Below the pieces are notes generated by a model. That model made no database searches and was not told the origin of the DNA. It was given only the letters and a program-made list of their open reading frames with translations. From Streptomyces fodineus (GTDB lineage: Bacteria; Actinomycetota; Actinomycetes; Streptomycetales; Streptomycetaceae): DNA of 64,000 nt. The stretch is from assembly GCF_001735805.1 (NCBI RefSeq), contig NZ_CP017248.1:6510001-6574000 (forward strand), in the 5' to 3' direction. Below, one piece after another: positions 1-8,189 of this stretch; position 1 is the first letter of the stretch, and each line of letters starts with the position of its first letter. The position numbers and the translations under genes were made by a program.

Positions 1-2
1 GC

Positions 3-611
3 TGCACGGTCTCGATCGGCGGCTTCGTCCCCAAGCCCCACACCCCCTTCCAGTGGGCCCCGCAGCTCTCGGCGGAGGAGACGGACGCCCGCCTGGCCAA
101 GCTCCGCGACAAGATCCGCGGCGACAAGAAGTACGGCCGCTCGATCGGCTTCCGCTACCACGACGGCAAGCCGGGCATAGTCGAAGGCCTCCTGTCGCGG
201 GGCGACCGCCGCATCGGCGCCGTCATCCGCGCGGTCTACGACGACGGCGGCCGCTTCGACGGCTGGCGCGAGCACTTCTCCTACGACCGCTGGATGAGCT
301 GCGCCGACAAGGCCCTCGCCCCCTACGGCGTCGACGTCGACTGGTACACCACGCGCGAGCGCACCTACGAGGAGGTCCTCCCCTGGGACCACCTCGACTC
401 CGGCCTGGACAAGGACTGGCTCTGGGAGGACTGGCAGGACGCCCTCGACGAAACAGAGGTCGAGGACTGCCGCTGGACCCCGTGCTTCGACTGCGGGGTG
501 TGCCCCCAGATGGACACGACCATCCAAATCGGCCCGACCGGCAAGAAGTTGCTGCCGCTGACGGTCAAGAACACGGGTCCGACGCCGGCTTCGAGCGGTC
601 ACTCGCACTGA
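3..611 (+). CDS. TIGR03960-family B12-binding radical SAM protein, C-terminal part (5' truncated by window)
   Basis: Only the last 202 residues are in the window; the frame is open from base 3 to a TGA. The visible part begins CTVSIGGFVPKPHTPFQW, which is the end of the radical SAM core in this family, and continues through a long alpha/beta tail with a late Cys-rich segment (CFDCGVCPQ). In actinobacteria this gene is normally followed closely by the TIGR03936/DUF2344 gene, which here lies more than 27 kb downstream at 28228. Known of the family: it carries a B12-binding domain plus radical SAM domain of unresolved substrate, linked by co-occurrence to the DUF2344 protein. The catalytic CxxxCxxC would be upstream of the window and cannot be checked. 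Family assignment is confident; function is not established. Confidence 0.85.
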   Translation, partial: CTVSIGGFVPKPHTPFQWAPQLSAEETDARLAKLRDKIRGDKKYGRSIGFRYHDGKPGIVEGLLSRGDRRIGAVIRAVYDDGGRFDGWREHFSYDRWMSCADKALAPYGVDVDWYTTRERTYEEVLPWDHLDSGLDKDWLWEDWQDALDETEVEDCRWTPCFDCGVCPQMDTTIQIGPTGKKLLPLTVKNTGPTPASSGHSH

Positions 612-1262
612 GGTGAGCGGGGCACTCGATCCGGTGATGGAGGCGCTGGCGGGGTGAGCGAGGAGGAGGTGGCGGCTGCGCTGGCTGCGGTCGGCGCTTC
701 GGTCCCTCGCCTGTCGGCGTCGCCGACGCCCTCTCGGACGCCGCCGCCGAGCCCTGGACGTTCCCCACACATCGTCTCTGAGGTGGAGTGGGTCTGAGGT
801 CTGGTCCAGGCTTGTGCGGGGCTGTGTGGCCCCTGAGCCCCCTTTCCTGACTGGGGAGGGGGCTCGTTGGTATGCGGCGGCGTGTGGGTCCGTGGGTTGG
901 TGCTGTCAAGCCGTCTAAACACAGGCTGAGTTACAACTTGCTCTACCTCGTCAAGTGCCCGCGCAAAGCGCGGGCTGGCCCCTGGGGCCCGGCCCCCACA
1001 CGCCTTCGGCGCACGGGCCGGCCCCCTGGGGCCGCAGCGAACTACGGCCTCATGAGTCGAGCACCGCATAGCGCGGCCAGAGTCAAGGCGATGCCTCCGG
1101 CGGGGGATCGGCCGGCACCGGGATGGAGGGGGCGCCGTTGCCGACCGCGGGTCCGTCGGGCGGATGCCAGGGGCTGAGGTGGGTAGTGGATGAGGCTGGC
1201 GGTGAAGGCGCAGCTCGAAGGACGGGAGTACGGGCCCGCAGTGGTTGCTTAGTGGGGCTCGC
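612..1262. other. Gene-poor spacer with a short possible ORF and GC-rich palindromes
   Basis: No convincing full gene. A 47-codon plus-strand frame at 654-797 starts with GTG and encodes an Ala-rich then Pro/Ser-rich peptide (VSEEEVAAALAAVG start); it could be the remnant of a small gene but has no recognisable domain. From about 950 to 1035 the DNA is a dense block of palindromes, annotated separately. This is the junction between the conserved radical SAM gene and the accessory region. Confidence 0.5.
957..975. repeat. Perfect GC hairpin inside a palindromic block
   Basis: GCCCGCGC, loop AAA, GCGCGGGC forms a perfect 8-bp stem. It is followed directly by further self-complementary GGCCCC/GGGGCC motifs up to about 1035, including two copies of CCCCTGGGGCC-type palindromes around a CACACGCC spacer. 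It could be a REP-like element or a terminator for the upstream radical SAM gene, but there is no U tract. Confidence 0.5.
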
Positions 1263-1787
1263 TCACGCCAAGGTCGAAGCGCATGGCCTCCCGCATGGAT
1301 TGCAGGGGGGCCACAGCTCTTTCAGCAGACGTTTGACCTGCTCGATGGTGTCGTCTTCCCGGGGGTCGCCGCAATCAATGCGTCGCAGCACCCCATAGAG
1401 AACACCGATCTTGTCGTTCACGCTACGTGCCTCGGCAAGGACGCTGTCCGTGACCACCATCTGCGCTTCGTCGTACTGCGTGTGATGGGCGTTGATCGCA
1501 GTGGCGGCCCTCTGGCGGATCTCGTCTGTCAAGGTGTTGGTCGCCATGGCCTGGACGTAGTCGGCCAGCGCGTAACGGCAACTGCGTGCTCGGCTATTGA
1601 TCGCGATGTAGCAGTCGCGAAGGTTTTCATGGCGCTGCCGCTCGTGTTCCAAGCGCAGCGCCCGTTGGGCCGCGCGTTGGGCCAGGTAGCCCGACGTCAC
1701 GGTTCCGCCGACACCGGCGATACCGACCAGCAAAGTGGCTAGGGCTGCGTCCACGGCACCAGTACAACAAGCCAGGCCTGTCTTCAC
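1263..1787 (-). CDS. Hypothetical protein with one N-terminal membrane segment
   Basis: 174 codons on the minus strand. An N-terminal hydrophobic stretch (about residues 10-35, ALATLLVGIAGVGGTVTSGY) is followed by a charged helical region (LAQRAAQRALRLEHERQRHE) likely to be coiled-coil, and then an alpha-helical cytoplasmic part. This layout, one membrane anchor followed by an AQRAxxxALxLEHERQR helix, recurs in small uncharacterised streptomycete proteins. No catalytic motif is visible. It stands alone, with no operon partners within 350 bp on either side. The start is taken as the first ATG of the frame; a slightly later start is possible. Function unknown. Confidence 0.6.
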   Translation of the reverse strand: MKTGLACCTGAVDAALATLLVGIAGVGGTVTSGYLAQRAAQRALRLEHERQRHENLRDCYIAINSRARSCRYALADYVQAMATNTLTDEIRQRAATAINAHHTQYDEAQMVVTDSVLAEARSVNDKIGVLYGVLRRIDCGDPREDDTIEQVKRLLKELWPPCNPCGRPCASTLA

Positions 1788-2144
1788 GCCCGAGGCATGT
1801 GCAAACTCGATGGTTCACCACACAGTGTGCGTAGTGCGTGCCATGGCTCCGGCGGGAGTGGCAGCCCAAGGCTACGACCCCGGCACAAAGGCACGCATGC
1901 CCTCCACGTGCCCGATCCAGTAGTTCCGGACGGGGAACAACGGGGAGCCACAGCGACCGCACAGGTCAGCATCTCGGCACGTCAGCCCCCATCAAGTTAC
2001 GCGATCTTCAACCTCGTGCTTCGCGAGCCGGTGACTGATCTCCGCAGCTTGACACGAGGCTGGGACCGGCTGCCCGCCTGAGCCGGCGGCGCCGGTTCTG
2101 CCTACCCTCGATATAGGGGGTGACCAACCCGGAAAAGGACCGCC
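1788..2144. other. Intergenic region without recognisable gene
   Basis: Several short overlapping frames exist but none has domain character. The last 50 bases carry the ribosome-binding purine run GGAAAAGGA just before the SDR start at 2145. A small palindrome-like CCCTCGATATAGGGG at about 2104-2118 lies in the promoter-proximal part and could be an operator; no regulator gene is adjacent except the GntR remnant downstream. Confidence 0.4.
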
Positions 2145-2939
2145 ATGGACCTCCAGCTCAAGGACAAGGTCGCCGTCGTCACCGGAGCGAGCAAGGGCAT
2201 CGGCCTCGCCATCGCCGATGCGTTCGCCCGTGAAAGCGCACACGTCACCGTCGGCAGCCGGAGCATTACTCCCGAGCTCAAAGGGCTCCACGAGAAGTAC
2301 GGCGTCACCGCAGTCCCGGTCGACTTGTCCACCGCAGACGGACCGGGCGCACTCGTCCGACACGCGGTGGACCAGTACGGCAGGGTCGACGTCCTGGTCA
2401 ACAGTTTGGGTACCGCGACGCCCCGTCCGAGCTTCCTGGACATCGACGACGCCGAGTGGCAACGAATCTTCGAGATGACCCTGTTCAGCGCGGTCCGGGC
2501 CAGCCGCGCTGCGCTTCCTCACCTGCTGGTCGTGGACGGGGGTTCCATCATCAACATCAGCTCCATCAACGCGCGTCTACCCTTTCCCATGGTCGTGGAC
2601 TACTCCGCGGCCAAGGCCGGGCTGAGCAGCCTGACCAAGTCGCTGTCCGAGGAGTTCGCACCGCGAGGCGTCCGGGTCAACGCGATCGCCCCGGGGCCGG
2701 TTCGCACTCCCTTCTGGACCGCGCCGGGCGGCTTCGCCGATGCCACGGCAGCCCAGGCCGGCACCACCGCGCAGGAAGCCATCGATGCAGTCGTGCCGCA
2801 GAGCATGGGCATCTCCACAGGACGAGTCACCGAAGCTCACGAAGTCGCCGATCTGGCTCTCTTCCTCGCCTCCCCGCTCGCCGGCAACATCACAGGAGCC
2901 GAGTTCACCATCGATGGCGGCCAGGTCAAGACATTGTGA
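2145..2939 (+). CDS. SDR family NAD(P)-dependent oxidoreductase
   Basis: 264 residues, typical classical short-chain dehydrogenase length. The cofactor-binding TGASKGIG motif is at residues 13-20; the usual NNAG is replaced by NSLG (about 86-89). The catalytic Ser lies in NISSINARL, and YSAAK (Tyr153, Lys157) completes the triad. The C-terminus ends with ITGAEFTIDGG, the standard SDR substrate-loop end. RBS GGAAAAGGA lies just upstream of the ATG. Immediately downstream is a broken GntR-type regulator, plausibly once its controller. The substrate cannot be read from the sequence. The reaction class (NAD(P)-dependent alcohol/ketone interconversion in the cytoplasm) follows from the family. Confidence 0.92.
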   Translation: MDLQLKDKVAVVTGASKGIGLAIADAFARESAHVTVGSRSITPELKGLHEKYGVTAVPVDLSTADGPGALVRHAVDQYGRVDVLVNSLGTATPRPSFLDIDDAEWQRIFEMTLFSAVRASRAALPHLLVVDGGSIINISSINARLPFPMVVDYSAAKAGLSSLTKSLSEEFAPRGVRVNAIAPGPVRTPFWTAPGGFADATAAQAGTTAQEAIDAVVPQSMGISTGRVTEAHEVADLALFLASPLAGNITGAEFTIDGGQVKTL

Positions 2940-2987
2940 TCTCTTGCCCCTGCCTGCACAGCCGGTTGCTGAGCACCGGGCGGTAGG

Positions 2988-3203
2988 GATCGAAAGATGG
3001 CGCCGCGAACTGGTCCTACAGGTATTCGAGCAGACGCGGCGACTGCCGAGGAGGCGTCAATACCCGGCATCCAGAAGGCCGCGCTCGGCACGCACATCCG
3101 ACGGACGTACTACAGCGACCAGGGGCGGCCCGTGGAGACGGCGGGCATCGTGGTGCCCGCCGCCCACTGCGAGATCGTGTACGAGATCCGGATCAATCGC
3201 TAG
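2988..3203 (+). pseudogene. C-terminal remnant of a GntR/UTRA-type transcription regulator
   Basis: The frame after a stop at about 2985 encodes a peptide ending RTYYSDQGRPVETAGIVVP and then AAHCEIVYEIRINR. This matches the final beta strands of the UTRA ligand-binding domain of GntR/HutC regulators (YSDQGRPVETADIVVPA...YEI pattern). No DNA-binding winged helix is present upstream, where the SDR gene ends at 2939, so only the tail survives. There is an ATG at 2997, but a 68-residue product would lack the HTH. Inferred to be a decayed regulator. Confidence 0.6.
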
Positions 3204-3291
3204 GGTTTGTCCCCCTTTTGACACCTCTTGCCGTCGGAGAGACGCTGGAGGGCAGGGGCTGAAAGGTGACGAGCCACGTAGGAGCCTTCCC

Positions 3292-3795
3292 ATGAACGGT
3301 CGACGCGTACGCCTGGCGGCGCTGGTCCCCCTGGTGGTGTCGTCGTTGACAGCGGGGGCGGTGGAACTTGCCACCTCGCCAGCTGCGGCGGCGTCGCCCA
3401 CCTGTGGTGTCTCGCGGGCCGACGGTCGGGCGAACCTGGAGGTCATCGGCGAGGACTTCGAGCCGAACAAGGCCGTTTTCATCGAGTCCGCGCACGGGGC
3501 CCAGGGCACCGAGCGGACGGACGCCGGCGGAAACTTCTCCGCGACGATCACTCATGCCCGCGGCACCATCACTGCCCGGCAGGTCGGCGGCCCCGAGGTC
3601 AGGTGCGGCACGGCCGAGCAAGGGGGACGCCAGAGCGCCCAGGAGCAGTACGCGGCAGGCTACAAGGCGGGTTACGCGGCCATGAAGAGCGACTGCGACG
3701 TGCGGCCGCTGCAGAGCGTCACGGTCAACGCGAACTTCCGGGAAGGGTTCAGGGACGGCGCGGCCGCGGCGGAGAAGAAGTTCTGCGGGGACTAG
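3292..3795 (+). CDS. Secreted hypothetical protein with Gly/Tyr-periodic C-terminus
   Basis: 167 residues. The N-terminus has a signal peptide (MNGRRVRLAALVPLVVSSL, then an Ala-rich cleavage region SPAAAASP). The mature part starts with a small beta domain (CGVSRADGRANLEVIGEDF), with Cys residues near the start and in VRCGT that could pair. The C-terminal 50 residues have a helical Gly-periodic pattern (AAGYKAGYAAMKSDC, then FREGFRDGAAAAEKKFC). The upstream purine-rich GGAGGGCAGGGG is far from the ATG and no close strong RBS is seen; the start was chosen because it gives the signal peptide. Function unknown; probably extracellular. Confidence 0.75.
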   Translation: MNGRRVRLAALVPLVVSSLTAGAVELATSPAAAASPTCGVSRADGRANLEVIGEDFEPNKAVFIESAHGAQGTERTDAGGNFSATITHARGTITARQVGGPEVRCGTAEQGGRQSAQEQYAAGYKAGYAAMKSDCDVRPLQSVTVNANFREGFRDGAAAAEKKFCGD

Positions 3796-3934
3796 AGCGG
3801 GTCTCAGCCACTGCTCACAGCGCGACTTCTGACATCCGCGGCTGACATCAACGAAGCCGGACGACGGCATACAGCAGCACCCCTTAGAGACCGTCAGCCG
3901 ACGGCGGCACCCGGGGCGGGCGTAGATCGAACTC

Positions 3935-4192
3935 CTAGAGCGGTGATCGCTCGACCCGCCGCTCGAAACGAGCGCAGGCCACCAGTGCGCTGCCGTATTC
4001 GGTGAAGTAGATCAGGAAGGTCCATTTCTGATCGGCAGAATCGATCAGCCCTCCGCGCACCAGCCGGCCATGCTCGCGGAGGAGCTGCACCATTCGTTCC
4101 AGCCCAAGAGGTTCGACTCCGTGCAGCCGCATGCGCCGAAGTCGGCGTGCAAAGACCCCGGCATGCTGCTTCGCGGGATGAATGGCCGTCAC
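3935..4192 (-). CDS. Small hypothetical protein, paralogue of the gene at 11917-12261
   Basis: 85 residues from the ATG at 4192, or about 65 from an inner ATG at 4132. The core WTFLIYFTEYGSALVACARF aligns with WAFMLFLTEDGSGLIACTG in the gene at 11917-12261, and similarity extends upstream (FARRLRRMRLHGVE versus YGRRLRHTRRKGIE), so the longer start is favoured. The C-terminus (ERRVERSPL) differs and may be altered. Both copies also share a 22-bp motif about 200 bp upstream of the start. The family is uncharacterised; two copies in an integrated-element landscape suggest it travels with mobile DNA. No catalytic residues recognised. Confidence 0.5.
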   Translation of the reverse strand: MTAIHPAKQHAGVFARRLRRMRLHGVEPLGLERMVQLLREHGRLVRGGLIDSADQKWTFLIYFTEYGSALVACARFERRVERSPL

Positions 4193-4199
4193 CGACCAA

Positions 4200-4559
4200 T
4201 CCGGCTAGAACTACGGATCAGAAGGTCGCGCCAGGTAGAGACGGTCTGGCCCCGTGCCAGGCCGTCTCAGTTTCCGTCTCATTCAGCTACGTTCACCGCC
4301 GTACAGACGGGTCCATCGCCAGCGACCAGCCCGGCCCTCGTTCGCCCATGAACGCAGGTGCACGGCCACGGCCGCGTCCCTTCCCCCTACCAACAGACTC
4401 GGAAAGCGTGCACCTGTCCGGCATGCAGTGAAGATACGGCGCGGGCAACGGTCACGCACCGTGTCCACTGGCCACGACGCCAGCGGTATCTGCGTCTCGT
4501 CTGCCGATCCATCATCTGTCGTCTGCCTGTGGGAGGTTGGTGGCTTATTTGAACTTTGG
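4200..4559. other. Intergenic region carrying a duplicated 22-bp motif
   Basis: No gene recognised. It is the 5' flank of the small gene at 3935-4192 and contains the repeated motif annotated at 4389-4410. The right end is the 3' flank of the LiaF-like gene. Confidence 0.4.
4389..4410. repeat. Copy 1 of a 22-bp motif (second copy at 12365-12386)
   Basis: ACCAACAGACT then CGGAAAGCGTG; the second copy differs at one base (T for C in the middle). Both copies sit about 450 bp from the stop codon of paralogous small minus-strand genes, so they belong to a larger duplicated segment. Confidence 0.7.
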
Positions 4560-4913
4560 CTAGGCGCGGGTGACGCTGACGCCGCCAACCAGGCCCCAGG
4601 CGTCGATCCGGACCGTCGGGCCACCCGGCTCACTCGGGCCATCGTCCTTCACTCCGCCCAGGCGCAGCCCGTGGACCTCCACCCGGACATCGCGGCGGAC
4701 CTTGAGGCTGACGCCGCCGATCAGGCTCAACTTGGTGATGCGCAGCTCGGTGCCGTCCGGGATGTCGATGTCCGTCAGATCGACGTCGGCACCACCGATG
4801 AGGGAAGTGGTGACGGTCCTCTCGTGGAGGGTGGCTCCTGCCAGGCGATGACCGCCGATCAGGCTCACCTTGATGTCGGTCTTCCGTGGGTTCTCCCCGT
4901 TGCTCTTCGCCAT
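4560..4913 (-). CDS. LiaF-like beta-repeat protein (cell-wall-active antibiotic response C-terminal type)
   Basis: 117 residues with no signal peptide or membrane segment. Five spaced repeats end in (S/G)LxGG: VSLIGG, TSLIGG, LSLIGG, LRLGGV and GLVGG. They alternate with short polar strands, as in the C-terminal beta-solenoid ('toastrack'-like) domain of LiaF/DUF2154 proteins. The family is known as sensor or scaffold modules in cell-envelope stress systems, normally fused to membrane helices; here the domain is free-standing. No histidine kinase or response regulator is next to it. The following gene on the same strand (5129-6649) is a membrane-anchored regulator, separated by 215 bp. The fold assignment is reasonably good; function is inferred only. 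Confidence 0.65.
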   Translation of the reverse strand: MAKSNGENPRKTDIKVSLIGGHRLAGATLHERTVTTSLIGGADVDLTDIDIPDGTELRITKLSLIGGVSLKVRRDVRVEVHGLRLGGVKDDGPSEPGGPTVRIDAWGLVGGVSVTRA

Positions 4914-5128
4914 GGGAAGTACCGTACGGACGTCGGCCCGCGAGCCCCAGTGGTCTGCATCCGGTATTGCATACGACAGGTGTCATGCCGGAGCCGACAC
5001 CGAACCTGAGTGGAACGCAGCGGGCGTTTCTGGCCGAAGCGGCAGCAACCGACCCCTCCAGCAGCATGGGCCTGGGTTTCGGGGAACGGTCACATCGCGA
5101 AAGTGGCCCGAGCAGCTCCCGCGTTCCC

Positions 5129-6649
5129 TCAAGAGTCGGTGGGTACCCACTGACGCACACCGTGGTCGTTCGTGCCGTACCAGTAGTGGGGCAGGCCCTT
5201 GATGCTGCTGGTGCGGAACGGGTGGCCGTGGTCGTCGATGCGGACCGTGCCGGTGCGGCCCTGGGATGACCAGTCCAGTTCCAGGTACCAGTTGCAGTCG
5301 TAGGCCTCGGTCGTCGCGGTGACCTGCAGCACTTCCGGGTCCTCGGCGGAGACGCGGTAGGGGAACTGCACCGCGGGGACGGGCTTTCCGCTGTCGTTGC
5401 CGGGGCGCGCGTGGGCGATCGGGCGGTCGACGTCCAGGTTCACGGAGAAGTTGCGGGGCGGTAGATCACTGCCGCAGCCCTGGCCCATGGCGTACGCGTT
5501 GCCGGTGACCGGGGTGCCGCGGCTGACGATACGTACCCGGAGGGCCGCGAGGACCACGGCCGTGGACGACTTCCCCTGCACCGAGATCTGCACCATCGTC
5601 TGCCGCCCAGGTACCGCCTGCTGCGTCGCTGCCCACACTCCGGCGTCCTGCTCTACCGGCGGCGGGGGCACCTGGGCCGGCTCCTTCCCGATGACGTAGT
5701 CGTGCCCGCAACCGCCGTCCCAGATCTGCGAGTCGGCGGTCCACGCAAGCGGCACACCAGTTGACACGGGGGCGTCGCTCTTCGTCTCTGCCGACGATCC
5801 GCCCTTCGACTCGGGGCTCCCTGAAGCCCGTACTCCCGTGGAGGGCGAGGCCGAAGAACGGCTGCGGGAGGGGCCGGCCGCAGCGGCCGAGGGGTGGTGT
5901 GAGGTATCGGTTCCTGTCGTACGGGACTGACCGGGGGCCTTGGCGGAGTTGTCGTGAGACCGGTCGGCCGACAGCGCCGACATACTGCCCAGCGTCACCA
6001 GCAGTACGGTCGCCGTGGCCGTGCCGACGACGGTACGGCGACGGCGGTACCAGGGCCGTCCAGTTGAGCGGACCGCATCGCACTGGGCCGTCGACTCGCG
6101 ACTGCCCGGTTCAGGAACATCGGGAGCAGCCAGTGCGGCGTCGGGGGCGCCGGCATCGAGTCGCGGTGGTGAACCGCTCGTGCCGCCCCCGTCACCACCG
6201 ATGCCGTCGGCACCGCCACCCACACTGCGCGTGCTGCCACCCGCACGCCCCGCCGTCCGGCTGTCCGGACCCGAAGCCCGCTCGTCCCCTGTCGGCTTCA
6301 GTGCCCCTTCGGTCTTTGTCGGATCCGCTGCCTCCTCACCCGCCCTCGGCCGCTGTCGTGCCGTCACCGCGAGCAGCCACAGGCGGTGCAGATCGAGGCG
6401 TTCCTCCGGTGTTGCTCCGCAGAAGGCAGCCAACCGCTCCACCGGGGCGTAGTCCTGCGGGACCGTCTCGCCCGCGCAGTAGCGGTGCAGCGTGGAGGTG
6501 TTCATGCCGAGACGGCGGGCCAGGGAGCCGTAGCTCCGGTCCGTGCGGTCCTTCAGCCGGCGCAGCAGCGCCGCGAACTGCTCGACGTCGTCCTCGGTCG
6601 ACACCGCTCCCCCAACCTCCCACGTGTCCCCGTATCTCAGGCGGTCCAT
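5129..6649 (-). CDS. XRE-type helix-turn-helix protein with a membrane anchor and extracytoplasmic domain
   Basis: 506 residues. Residues about 20-80 are a Cro/C1-type HTH (LARRLGMNTSTLHRYCAGETVP, with GATPEERLDLHRLW following) typical of streptomycete XRE proteins. Residues 90-200 are low-complexity Gly/Ser/Arg linker. One transmembrane helix is at about 205-230 (VVGTATATVLLVTLGSMSAL). A Ser/Thr-rich spacer follows, and then an external beta-rich domain with Trp and Cys (SQIWDGGCGHDYVIGK, MGQGCGSDLPP, EAYDCNWYLELDW). The architecture suggests a one-component membrane-bound regulator that senses outside and binds DNA inside. No cognate operon is visible. The start ATG at 6649 is the first of the frame; an inner GTG closer to the HTH is possible. 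Conserved in the genus, ligand unknown. Confidence 0.8.
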   Translation of the reverse strand: MDRLRYGDTWEVGGAVSTEDDVEQFAALLRRLKDRTDRSYGSLARRLGMNTSTLHRYCAGETVPQDYAPVERLAAFCGATPEERLDLHRLWLLAVTARQRPRAGEEAADPTKTEGALKPTGDERASGPDSRTAGRAGGSTRSVGGGADGIGGDGGGTSGSPPRLDAGAPDAALAAPDVPEPGSRESTAQCDAVRSTGRPWYRRRRTVVGTATATVLLVTLGSMSALSADRSHDNSAKAPGQSRTTGTDTSHHPSAAAAGPSRSRSSASPSTGVRASGSPESKGGSSAETKSDAPVSTGVPLAWTADSQIWDGGCGHDYVIGKEPAQVPPPPVEQDAGVWAATQQAVPGRQTMVQISVQGKSSTAVVLAALRVRIVSRGTPVTGNAYAMGQGCGSDLPPRNFSVNLDVDRPIAHARPGNDSGKPVPAVQFPYRVSAEDPEVLQVTATTEAYDCNWYLELDWSSQGRTGTVRIDDHGHPFRTSSIKGLPHYWYGTNDHGVRQWVPTDS

Positions 6650-6823
6650 ATACCTGCACGTCAGATGGGCTGGGATGGTTCCACCCTCGCCGGGCGGGCG
6701 TCAGGCGTTGCGCGGAGCCGTCGTGACGGCTGATGCTCTTGGTGTCGCACCGACCAGGACCGGACCGACCAGTCGGCGGCGGGCGACAAATGACACTCAT
6801 CCACTCATCCACGGGGGACACCC

Positions 6824-7399
6824 ATGCCTCAGCGCACCCGAGCAGGCCCGCTCCTCGCACTCGCCGTCACGGGCTCGCCCTCGGCACGACGCTCGCCGCA
6901 CTGGCAAACGTCGCGGCCAAGGCGTCGGCTTCCTCACGGCGGCCCATCTCCCGTCGTATCCAAGCTCGTCCTGAACGGTCGGCAAGGTCACCGCCTGCGT
7001 ACCGGAGGCGGTGGAACGGGACCGCTGTCTGCGCATGGCGTTGGGCGGCGACGGCCCGGACCTGGTACCGGGAGCTCCGTACCGAACTCGACAGGAGCAC
7101 CGTCCGTCAGGTCAGCGTGCAGTTGTCCAGGACGGCTGTGGCGAAGGGGCGCTTCTCGCGGCTGAGCAACGACATCAAGTCCTGTGCGCACGCATCGAGA
7201 AGGCCGGTCCGGACACCGAGGCCACGCTGAAGGACTACGGCATGCTGCCTGTCGAGGACAGCGGGCACGGCTACGGCCTGCACACGGTGACCTCCTGGGG
7301 CGTCTTTGGCACCCCTCTGGCGACTTCCGGCATGCGCCGGTGAAGGCCTTCAAGAAGACGGCCGTCACGGGCCGTGGACAAGCTCCGCTGACCGCATGA
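6824..7399 (+). pseudogene. Decayed gene of unknown function (several frameshifts)
   Basis: Coherent protein-like segments jump between frames. GRFSRLSNDIKSCAH is in one frame (about 7140-7190). It continues as ARIEKAGPDTEATLKDYGML and HGYGLHTVTSW in another (about 7185-7300), and APVKAFKKTAV in the third (to 7399). A strong terminator hairpin lies immediately after (7404-7438), where a gene end would be expected. The N-terminal part from the ATG at 6824 is basic and hydrophobic and may be a damaged signal peptide. The intact ancestor was probably a secreted protein or lipoprotein. No function can be assigned. Confidence 0.45.
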
Positions 7400-7403
7400 C
7401 CGA

Positions 7404-7438
7404 GGCCGCCCTCCGCCACGGGGGTGCGGAGGGCGGCC
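7404..7438. terminator. Strong hairpin terminator
   Basis: GGCCGCCCTCCGC (7404-7416) pairs perfectly with GCGGAGGGCGGCC (7426-7438); the loop is 9 nt. There is no U tract, as is usual in Streptomyces. It ends the decayed gene upstream. Confidence 0.75.
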
Positions 7439-7664
7439 AATCGACCGCTGACAGGGTCATTCGGCGCGATTCAGCAGGACTTGGTGTCGTCGATCGCCCC
7501 CCGAGCCGCGGCAGGGAGGAGGGGAATGGGTCCGCGCAGCAGCAGATGTTCATGACTCCGGGGCAGCGCTCGCCGACCCGAAAAGGCGATAGCCACACGA
7601 CGGCCCCGGCACGAAGACACCGGGCCGTGAGCAACCACATATGGACCAGAAAAGGAAGATGCAC

Positions 7665-8189
7665 ATGAACAGGAAGTCCCCCGCACACCGCCGTCCGGGC
7701 CGCCGCGCGGCCGTCGCCGCCGGCCTCGTCCTGGCTGTCGGACTCGGTGTGTCGACACAGGTGTCGGCACAGGCATCCGTCCATGCCCCCGCAAAGTCGT
7801 CCGCCGCCGCATCGCAGTCGGTCAGCGGCACGAGCGGCCAAGTGGTGACCCGGGTCGCCGACTTCTACGGCGCGTACATCGACGCGATCGGAGACTACAC
7901 GGACCCGGACGCCACGCTGGAAACGGTGCTCCGCAAGCACTACCTGACGCCCGACTTCGCCAAGCGACTGGCGGCCTGGGAGAAGAAGAACGGGGCGGAC
8001 GGTGTCCTGCGTGCCCAAAACGTCCCGCGGAAGTGGACGGTGACCGACAACGGCGCCGCGGGTAACGGCCATGAGGTCATCGTCACCCTGACCTTCGGCA
8101 GCGGGGAGACGGCGCAGAAGATCAAGCTTTTCGTGCTGGTGGAGCGGTACAACCACATCGTCGACATCGGCACCACGAGCAACCGCTGA
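7665..8189 (+). CDS. Secreted hypothetical protein, DUF3828-like
   Basis: 174 residues from the ATG at 7665, chosen because AAGGAAG lies 6 nt upstream; the frame is open from another ATG at 7641. Signal peptide: basic start (MNRKSPAHRRPGRR), hydrophobic core (AAVAAGLVLAVGLGVSTQV), and an Ala-rich cleavage zone. The mature domain (VADFYGAYIDAIGDYTDPD, LETVLRKHYLTPDFAKRL, KIKLFVLVERYNHIVDI) has the alpha-then-beta-sheet order of small NTF2/DUF3828-type secreted domains. No neighbours in an operon. Function unknown; location extracellular by inference. Confidence 0.75.
   Translation: MNRKSPAHRRPGRRAAVAAGLVLAVGLGVSTQVSAQASVHAPAKSSAAASQSVSGTSGQVVTRVADFYGAYIDAIGDYTDPDATLETVLRKHYLTPDFAKRLAAWEKKNGADGVLRAQNVPRKWTVTDNGAAGNGHEVIVTLTFGSGETAQKIKLFVLVERYNHIVDIGTTSNR

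Noticed and set aside
599-1069. A minus-strand 156-codon gene after the radical SAM gene
   Set aside because: Pro/Arg/Ser-rich with no RBS or domain; it spans the palindromic block.
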